From Bacillota bacterium (GTDB taxonomy: Bacteria > Vulcanimicrobiota > JAMDEM01), in assembly GCA_023486985.1 (NCBI GenBank), contig JAMDEM010000177.1:1-10377 (forward strand): 10,377 nucleotides of DNA, given 5' to 3'. Positions 6,603 through 10,377 of the stretch are shown in pieces. The position numbers and the translations under genes were made by a program. Numbering within the stretch: position 1 is the stretch's first letter; every line of letters begins with the position of its first letter. The notes under the pieces are model-generated. The model saw only the letters and a list, made by a program, of their open reading frames with translations, did no database searches and had not been told where the DNA came from.

Positions 6603-6632
6603 ATGTAGTGGCCGGGTTTATCCCTGCCCGGG
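6603..6632. repeat. Second palindromic repeat unit abutting the pterin dehydratase gene
   Basis: The unit opens with TGTAGTGGC, the same edge seen (inverted) in the neighbouring cloverleaf repeat, followed by CCGGG (6612-6616) and CCCGG (6627-6631) around GTTTATCCCTG-like sequence. It ends only 7 nt before the predicted GTG start of the next gene, so it sets that gene's 5' end. Confidence 0.5.
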
Positions 6633-6638
6633 AAAAGG

Positions 6639-6977
6639 GTGATTTTCTTGGGTTTGCTTGAAAAAAAATGCGTTCCCTGCGAAGGAGGCGTTCCTCCCTT
6701 CACTATAGAAGAAGCAGAAAAATATTTAAGCCAGGTTAAGGAATGGAATCCCGGAGAAAATTTTATTGAAAAAGAATTTAAATTTAAAAATTTCAGACAG
6801 GCGCTGGAATTTGTAAATAAAGTAGGAAAAATTGCGGAATCCGAAGCTCATCATCCTGATATTTTCATTCACAGCTACAGGAAAGTAAAAATTATTTTAT
6901 CAACCCACGCAATAAAGGGATTAAGCGAGAATGATTTTATAATTGCGGCAAAAATAGACCAATTGATAAAGCAATAA
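6639..6977 (+). CDS. Pterin-4a-carbinolamine dehydratase (4a-hydroxytetrahydrobiopterin dehydratase)
   Basis: This is a small soluble protein of 112 aa counted from the GTG at 6639. The catalytic block ESEAHHPDIFIHSYRKVKI (68-86) contains the HHPD signature (71-74), followed by STHAIKGLSENDFIIA (88-103), as in PhhB/PCD proteins. The family dehydrates 4a-hydroxytetrahydropterin to recycle the pterin cofactor of aromatic amino acid hydroxylases, and some members take part in folate or molybdopterin chemistry. The LLEKKCVPCEGG opening is usual for bacterial members. The start is uncertain: TTG at 6648 or 6654 is equally possible, with GGGTGA (6637-6642) as ribosome-binding site, and would give a length nearer the common MxLLEKKC start. 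No hydroxylase gene is nearby, so the substrate is open. The upstream leader consists of palindromic repeats. Confidence 0.88.
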   Translation: MIFLGLLEKKCVPCEGGVPPFTIEEAEKYLSQVKEWNPGENFIEKEFKFKNFRQALEFVNKVGKIAESEAHHPDIFIHSYRKVKIILSTHAIKGLSENDFIIAAKIDQLIKQ

Positions 6978-6991
6978 GCAAAGCTTGTTTT
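6973..6991. repeat. 19-bp sequence repeated at 1169-1187; possible weak terminator
   Basis: AATAAGCAAAGCTTGTTTT occurs here and, identically, at 1169-1187. Here it straddles the stop codon (6975-6977) of the pterin dehydratase and is followed by two more T residues. AAGC and GCTT give a 4-bp hairpin ahead of a T-run, so it may act as a weak terminator. Confidence 0.4.
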
Positions 6992-7015
6992 TTCACGTTA
7001 TTTCATAGACATGCT

Positions 7016-7044
7016 TTGACAACTTGCAGGGGGTTTGATTTATT
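7016..7044 (+). promoter_or_regulatory. Possible promoter for the aconitase gene
   Basis: A perfect TTGACA (7016-7021) is followed after 17 bp by TTTATT (7039-7044), a weak -10 box. A GGGGTT/AACCCC hairpin (7030-7035 with 7045-7050) overlaps it. It is the only reasonable candidate between the two genes. Confidence 0.35.
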
Positions 7045-7055
7045 AACCCCACCTG

Positions 7056-7078
7056 ATCCCCCTTTAGTAAAAGGGGAT
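7056..7078. repeat. C-rich/G-rich palindrome upstream of aconitase
   Basis: ATCCCCCTTTA (7056-7066) and TAAAAGGGGAT (7068-7078) are inverted around a single G with one mismatch. The layout (pyrimidine arm, TTTA, one base, TAAA, purine arm) is the same as in the cluster between 9059 and 9196. Confidence 0.55.
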
Positions 7079-7115
7079 TTCAAAGAGGGGCAGTGGGAGT
7101 TTAAAAGGAGGAAAT

Positions 7116-9041
7116 ATGGGTAAATCAGTAACGCAGAAAATTCTTGAAGCACATTTAATTTCAGGCAATCTCAAACCCGGCGAGGAAAACAAGATTAAGG
7201 TGGATCACGTACTTTTGCAGGATGCCACCGGCACAATGGCAGCCATGCAATTTGAAATGCTTGACATGCAGCGCATCAAAACAGAGTTTGCAATAATTTA
7301 TATTGACCACAACATGATTCAACTGGATTATCGCAATCCCGAAGACCACCTCTTCCTTCAGGGATTTGCTGCAAAATACGGGCTCCATTTTTCCCGCCCC
7401 GGGAACGGCATCTGTCATCAGGTTAACACTGAACGATTTGCAAGACCCGGCAAAGTATTGATTGGAGCAGATTCCCACACTCCCACGGCAGGAGCGTTGG
7501 GCTGCATTGCCATCGGAGCCGGAGGACTTGATGCGGCAATTGCACTTGGAGGGCACCCCTTTGAAATTGAAACTCAAAAAATTGTAGCGGTTCACTTAAC
7601 AGGAAAACTACAGCCATGGGTTTCATCAAAAGATATTATTTTAGAAATGCTAAGAAGATATACTGTAAAAGGCGGATTGGGTAAAATCTATGAATTCACC
7701 GGTCCGTCTGTTGGATATCTTACCGTCACCCAGAGAGCAACAATCTGCAATATGATAACCGAGCTTGGTGCAACAACCGGCATATTCCCTTCTGATGAAC
7801 AGACGCGTAAATTCTTTGCTATGCAGAAAAGAGAAGATCATTTTGTTGAAATTCTTCCAGACCATGATGCCCGTTATGATGAAGAAATTACCGTTGAACT
7901 TGACAGGATTGAGCCTTTGATTGCCATGCCGCAAAATCCCGACAACGTGGTCCCCGTAAGGGAAGTTGCCGGCACAGAAGTGGCTCAGGTCTGCATCGGC
8001 TCCAGCGTGAATTCATGGTATGAAAATCTGGCAGTTCCTGCGGCAATTATTGCCAGAGATAAAATTAATCCAAATGTAGTCATGACAGTTTCACCCGGCT
8101 CACGTCAGATTCTTGATACCATTGCCCGCTCAGGAGTGCTTCTTCAGTTAATCCATGCGGGTGCAAGAATCCTGGAACCTGCCTGCGGGCCATGCGTGGG
8201 AATGGGACAGGCGCCGCCTGAAGGAAAGGCATCCGTAAGAACGTTTAACAGAAACTTCCCTGGCCGGTCCGGAACTATCAACGACAGGGTATATCTTGCC
8301 AGTCCGGAGGTTGCCGGCGCAGCAGCACTTAAAGGCGTGATTACCGATCCCAGAGAACTGGGGGATCCCCCTTCAATAACAATTCCAGAACCCGTGATAG
8401 ATGACAGCATGATTATTAAACCTCCTTCCCCGGAAAAAGCTTCAACCATTGTAATTCAACGGGGAAGAAACATTCAGCCCCCGCCTCAGCAAAAACCCCT
8501 GGAGGAAAGCCTGAAAGGACGGGTGCTAATCTATCTTGGAAATAATATTTCCACCGGTTCAATGGCTCCTGACGGAGTAATTGTAATGGCAGACCGCTCT
8601 AATGTGGCGGCGCTGGCAAAATATACCTTTATGAAGGAAGACAGCGAGTTTGCAAACCGTGCCAAAGAATGGGGCGGAGGATTTATCGCGGCAGGAAATA
8701 ACTACGGCCAGGGCTCTTCGCGGGAGCATGCGGCACTTGCCCCGAAACATCTCGGCGTAAGAGGAGTTCTGGCAAAAAGCTATGCCCGCATTCACCGGAG
8801 AAACCTTATCAATCACGGCTTGATTCCGCTGGTGATAGATGATGAAATATATAAAACCTTGAAGGTAGGCACAACACTTAGCTTCCCTTCAATCAGAAAA
8901 GAACTTGAAGAAGGAAAGCCATCTGTAACAATGCTGATAGGCAAAAAGAAATATCGGGTGGAACACCGGCTGAATAAAAGGGAAACACAGCTTATCCTTT
9001 ACGGGGGAATATTAAACTGGTTAAAAGAAAACCCTGATTAA
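7116..9041 (+). CDS. Aconitate hydratase, short Aquifex-type
   Basis: This is a 641-aa soluble enzyme that interconverts citrate and isocitrate through a 4Fe-4S cluster. Landmarks are DATGT (36-40), GADSHTPTAGALG (117-129), QVCIGSSVNSWYENLA (291-306), the cluster-ligand pair C357/C360 in EPACGPCVGMG, GRSGTINDRVYLASP (383-397), and the C-terminal swivel domain with NNYGQGSSREHAALAPKHLGV (528-548) carrying the active-site serine. The length is near 640 aa, well below AcnA (about 890 aa), and fits the short bacterial type. Where other aconitases have GSCTNS with the third cluster cysteine, this protein has GSSVNS (295-300), with C293 two residues earlier. I believe this is characteristic of the subgroup but cannot confirm it. 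AAGGAGG (7105-7111) precedes the ATG. No other TCA-cycle gene is in view; the gene appears monocistronic between palindrome clusters. Confidence 0.93.
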   Translation: MGKSVTQKILEAHLISGNLKPGEENKIKVDHVLLQDATGTMAAMQFEMLDMQRIKTEFAIIYIDHNMIQLDYRNPEDHLFLQGFAAKYGLHFSRPGNGICHQVNTERFARPGKVLIGADSHTPTAGALGCIAIGAGGLDAAIALGGHPFEIETQKIVAVHLTGKLQPWVSSKDIILEMLRRYTVKGGLGKIYEFTGPSVGYLTVTQRATICNMITELGATTGIFPSDEQTRKFFAMQKREDHFVEILPDHDARYDEEITVELDRIEPLIAMPQNPDNVVPVREVAGTEVAQVCIGSSVNSWYENLAVPAAIIARDKINPNVVMTVSPGSRQILDTIARSGVLLQLIHAGARILEPACGPCVGMGQAPPEGKASVRTFNRNFPGRSGTINDRVYLASPEVAGAAALKGVITDPRELGDPPSITIPEPVIDDSMIIKPPSPEKASTIVIQRGRNIQPPPQQKPLEESLKGRVLIYLGNNISTGSMAPDGVIVMADRSNVAALAKYTFMKEDSEFANRAKEWGGGFIAAGNNYGQGSSREHAALAPKHLGVRGVLAKSYARIHRRNLINHGLIPLVIDDEIYKTLKVGTTLSFPSIRKELEEGKPSVTMLIGKKKYRVEHRLNKRETQLILYGGILNWLKENPD

Positions 9042-9058
9042 GGGAAGGGGCACAAATT

Positions 9059-9157
9059 CTCCCTCTTTGTTAAAAAGGAGCTAGGGACTTAAACAAATAA
9101 CCCCTCCTAACCTCCCCTTAAATTAAGGGGAGGGAATTTCTCCTTAAGTTAAGAGAG
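9059..9157. repeat. Cluster of palindromic repeats after aconitase
   Basis: There are three related palindromes. The first is degenerate: CTCCCTCTTT (9059-9068) against AAAAAGGAG (9072-9080). The second is perfect: CCTCCCCTTAA (9111-9121) and TTAAGGGGAGG (9123-9133) around one A. The third is degenerate: TCTCCTTAA (9139-9147) and TTAAGAGAG (9149-9157). They share the layout of the element at 9166-9196. None has a following T-run, so they are better explained as a dispersed repeat family than as terminators, though they may block or stabilise transcripts. Confidence 0.6.
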
Positions 9158-9165
9158 AGGAACAC

Positions 9166-9196
9166 AACTCCCCCTCTTTACTAAAGAGGGGGAGTT
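9166..9196. repeat. Perfect 15-bp palindrome before the cytochrome b5-like gene
   Basis: AACTCCCCCTCTTTA (9166-9180) and TAAAGAGGGGGAGTT (9182-9196) pair perfectly around one base. It ends 14 nt before the next start codon and just before its ribosome-binding site, so in RNA it would sit at the 5' edge of that site. It is the best-preserved member of the local repeat family. Confidence 0.65.
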
Positions 9197-9210
9197 ATAA
9201 AAGGAAATTT

Positions 9211-9927
9211 ATGATAAAGCTAACGCCTGCTCAGTTAAAAGATTATGACGGAAAAAACGGAAAACCGGTTTACCTTTGCTATAAAAATAAAGTGTATGAT
9301 GTGACCTCAAGCTCTATCTGGGCGGGCGGGGATCACTGGAATTTGCACTCGGCCGGTCATGACCTTACCGGGGAATTTGCTGAAGCCCCCCATGGAGAAG
9401 AAGTTTTTGAAAGGTACCCTATGGTTGGAGCGTTGGTTGAAGAACCAGGTAAGGAAGAAAAGAAAGAAGTACCTGCAAGAAAAGCTTCATTTATATATAA
9501 GTCAGCAATGGAATTAAACAAATTACATCCCCACAGGATGATGATACACTTTCCAATTGCTCTTTCAATCGCATCCTGCGGTTTATTACTTTTATTTCTG
9601 GCAACAAAATTGCCGTCTTTTGAGCAAGCCTCGTACTATGTGCAGGTTATGGCTCTACTCTCTGTTCCATTTGCAATAGGCACAGGCTTTCTATCATGGA
9701 AAACAATCTATTACGGCAAAATGACCCGCGTCTTCTCAAGAAAGATACTTTTCTCAATCGTGCTGGCTGCCATAAGCCTTACTGTTGCCGTCTGGCGGAC
9801 TCTTGACCCTCAGATTGCATTTTCCGGGACACACCTTTCATGGGTTTACATTTTAATGTTTTTTTTAATGACACCCACGGTGATACTTCTGGGTTATTAC
9901 GGCGGCAAAATTACTATACCTTCTTGA
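9211..9927 (+). CDS. Cytochrome b5-like heme/steroid-binding domain fused to DUF2231 membrane domain
   Basis: This 238-aa membrane protein has two parts. Residues 1-76 are a cytochrome b5-like domain (LKDYDGKNGKPVYLCYKNKVYDVT, then WAGGDHWNLHSAGHDLTGEF, then RYPMVGAL). It has several histidines (H42, H46, H50, H61), of which one or two may bind heme or another ligand. After a charged linker (77-100) comes a DUF2231-type domain starting HPHRMMIHFPIAL (106-118), with four predicted membrane helices at about 112-132, 143-163, 178-197 and 209-229. DUF2231 proteins are little-characterised membrane proteins, and the conserved histidines near helix 1 suggest heme binding. There is no signal peptide, so the b5-like domain probably faces the cytoplasm. 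AAGGA (9201-9205) sets the start. Neither its electron partner nor its substrate can be inferred. Confidence 0.85.
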   Translation: MIKLTPAQLKDYDGKNGKPVYLCYKNKVYDVTSSSIWAGGDHWNLHSAGHDLTGEFAEAPHGEEVFERYPMVGALVEEPGKEEKKEVPARKASFIYKSAMELNKLHPHRMMIHFPIALSIASCGLLLLFLATKLPSFEQASYYVQVMALLSVPFAIGTGFLSWKTIYYGKMTRVFSRKILFSIVLAAISLTVAVWRTLDPQIAFSGTHLSWVYILMFFLMTPTVILLGYYGGKITIPS

Positions 9928-10020
9928 ATCCTGAACCATCCGGCGGGAATCAATATTGAAAACAGAATAGAGTTGTTATTATCCCTGAAACTGGGAATAA
10001 ATATAATGGAGGTGCTTGAT

Positions 10021-10272
10021 ATGCCACAGGTAAAAATCTATTCAACCCCGACCTGACCATACTGCAGGATGGAAAAAGCTTTTCTGGATGAAAAGCGCGT
10101 AAAATATGAAAATATTTCTGTGGATCAGGATGAAAAAGGATTACAGGAGATGTTTAGCTTAAGCGGTCAGATGGGTGTTCCTTTTACCGTTATCACCAAA
10201 GATGACGGAACGTTAGAAAAAATACTGGGCTTTGACAAGGCTAAACTTACACAGGCTCTGGGATTGCAATAG
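10021..10272 (+). CDS. Glutaredoxin-like selenoprotein candidate, in-frame UGA at the active site
   Basis: The ATG at 10021, with GGAGGT (10008-10013) 7 nt upstream, opens a frame MPQVKIYSTPT-TGA-PYCRMEKAFLDEKRV that resumes after TGA (10054-10056) and ends at TAG 10270-10272. It is 83 aa, the normal size for a small glutaredoxin/NrdH/YruB-like protein. The TGA sits exactly where the first cysteine of the CPYC active site belongs, giving Sec12-Pro-Tyr-Cys15. Family features follow: GVPFTVI with the cis-proline P54 (52-58) and GFDKAKL (70-76). A perfect hairpin at 10078-10096 fits a bacterial SECIS. Such proteins reduce disulfides or carry electrons to reductases, and selenocysteine makes the attacking residue more reactive. 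The alternatives are a Cys-to-stop mutation (TGC or TGT to TGA) or a sequencing error. Read conventionally, only a 67-aa fragment from 10069, lacking the active site and first strand, would be annotated. The selenocysteine genes (selA, selB, selC, selD) are not in the window. Confidence 0.85.
10078..10096 (+). promoter_or_regulatory. Candidate bacterial SECIS hairpin
   Basis: GCTTTTC (10078-10084) and GAAAAGC (10090-10096) form a perfect 7-bp stem with the 5-nt loop TGGAT. From the UGA to the loop there are 28 nt, and a G is second in the loop. Bacterial SECIS elements are hairpins inside the coding sequence just after UGA, with a short stem, a small loop with G in its first two positions, and about 16-37 nt between UGA and loop. 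All of these are met. It would recruit SelB with Sec-tRNA. Confidence 0.7.
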
Positions 10273-10287
10273 CCTTTTATTGCATGG
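10264..10287. repeat. Inverted repeat over the stop codon of the glutaredoxin gene
   Basis: TGCAATA (10265-10271) and TATTGCA (10278-10284) are inverted around 6 nt, overlapping the stop codon. No T-run follows, so termination here is doubtful. A weaker hairpin, CGGG (10354-10357) with CCCG (10362-10365), followed by TTTT, lies downstream and could be the terminator. Confidence 0.35.
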
Positions 10288-10377
10288 CAGGAAGTCCTGA
10301 TCTAGTATCTCGTCCTATGAATAACCTTACAAAGTTTATCATTATGGGCGAAGCGGGAAATCCCGTTTTGAGATTGC

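Noticed and set aside
7161..7595. 144-aa minus-strand frame inside aconitase
   Set aside because: It lies fully antisense to conserved aconitase motifs, so it is a shadow of codon bias.
10002..10007. TATAAT just before the glutaredoxin-like gene as a -10 box
   Set aside because: It directly abuts the ribosome-binding site, which would leave almost no room for a leader, and no -35 box lies at a suitable distance.
10069..10272. 67-aa open frame starting at the internal ATG
   Set aside because: It is the C-terminal part of the glutaredoxin-like gene after the in-frame TGA. It has no ribosome-binding site of its own and lacks the first strand and active site of the fold.

Overview
The window reads as a chromosomal segment from a Gram-negative bacterium with moderately AT-rich DNA. 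An outer-membrane efflux protein, an outer-membrane beta-barrel and a decaheme cytochrome show that the cell has an outer membrane. The rest is redox machinery: a hemerythrin, a cytochrome b5-like membrane protein, an Aquifex-type aconitase and a glutaredoxin with an in-frame UGA. This suits an anaerobic or microaerophilic organism of the Desulfobacterota/Nitrospirota kind or a related uncultured lineage. The phylum is an inference; no rRNA or other marker is present.

Layout. (1) 1-804, minus strand: N-terminal 268 residues of a TolC-family efflux protein running off the left edge. (2) 805-1279: REP-like palindromic repeats, a near-consensus sigma-70 promoter, a 23-bp operator-like palindrome on its start site, and a leader of about 200 nt. 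(3) 1280-3198, plus strand: a three-gene operon of a stand-alone DUF2249 protein, an FmdE-like protein, and a DUF2249-DUF438-hemerythrin fusion. It ends in a hairpin terminator shared with the converging porin gene. (4) 3256-6153, minus strand: a decaheme MtrA/PioA/DmsE-type cytochrome followed by a cysteine-free beta-barrel of MtrB/PioB type, a likely trans-outer-membrane electron conduit. (5) 6154-6638: an AT-rich divergent region with an inverted repeat and a composite, cloverleaf-like palindromic repeat. (6) 6639-6977: pterin-4a-carbinolamine dehydratase. (7) 7116-9041: aconitase, flanked by related C-rich/G-rich palindromes. (8) 9211-9927: a cytochrome b5-like domain fused to a four-helix DUF2231 membrane domain. 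(9) 10021-10272: a small glutaredoxin-like protein whose first active-site cysteine codon is TGA.

The most notable object is the last gene. The frame reads through TGA at 10054-10056 to give a UxxC active site (Sec-Pro-Tyr-Cys). A perfect 7-bp hairpin with a G in its apical loop lies 28 nt from UGA to loop, as expected of a bacterial SECIS. A conventional gene caller would start at the internal ATG at 10069 and lose the active site.

Taken together the window suggests extracellular or outer-membrane electron transfer, handling of NO, O2 or other redox stress by the hemerythrin cassette, and thiol/selenol redox chemistry. The genes lie in at least four separate transcription units, so this common theme is contextual and not proof of one pathway.
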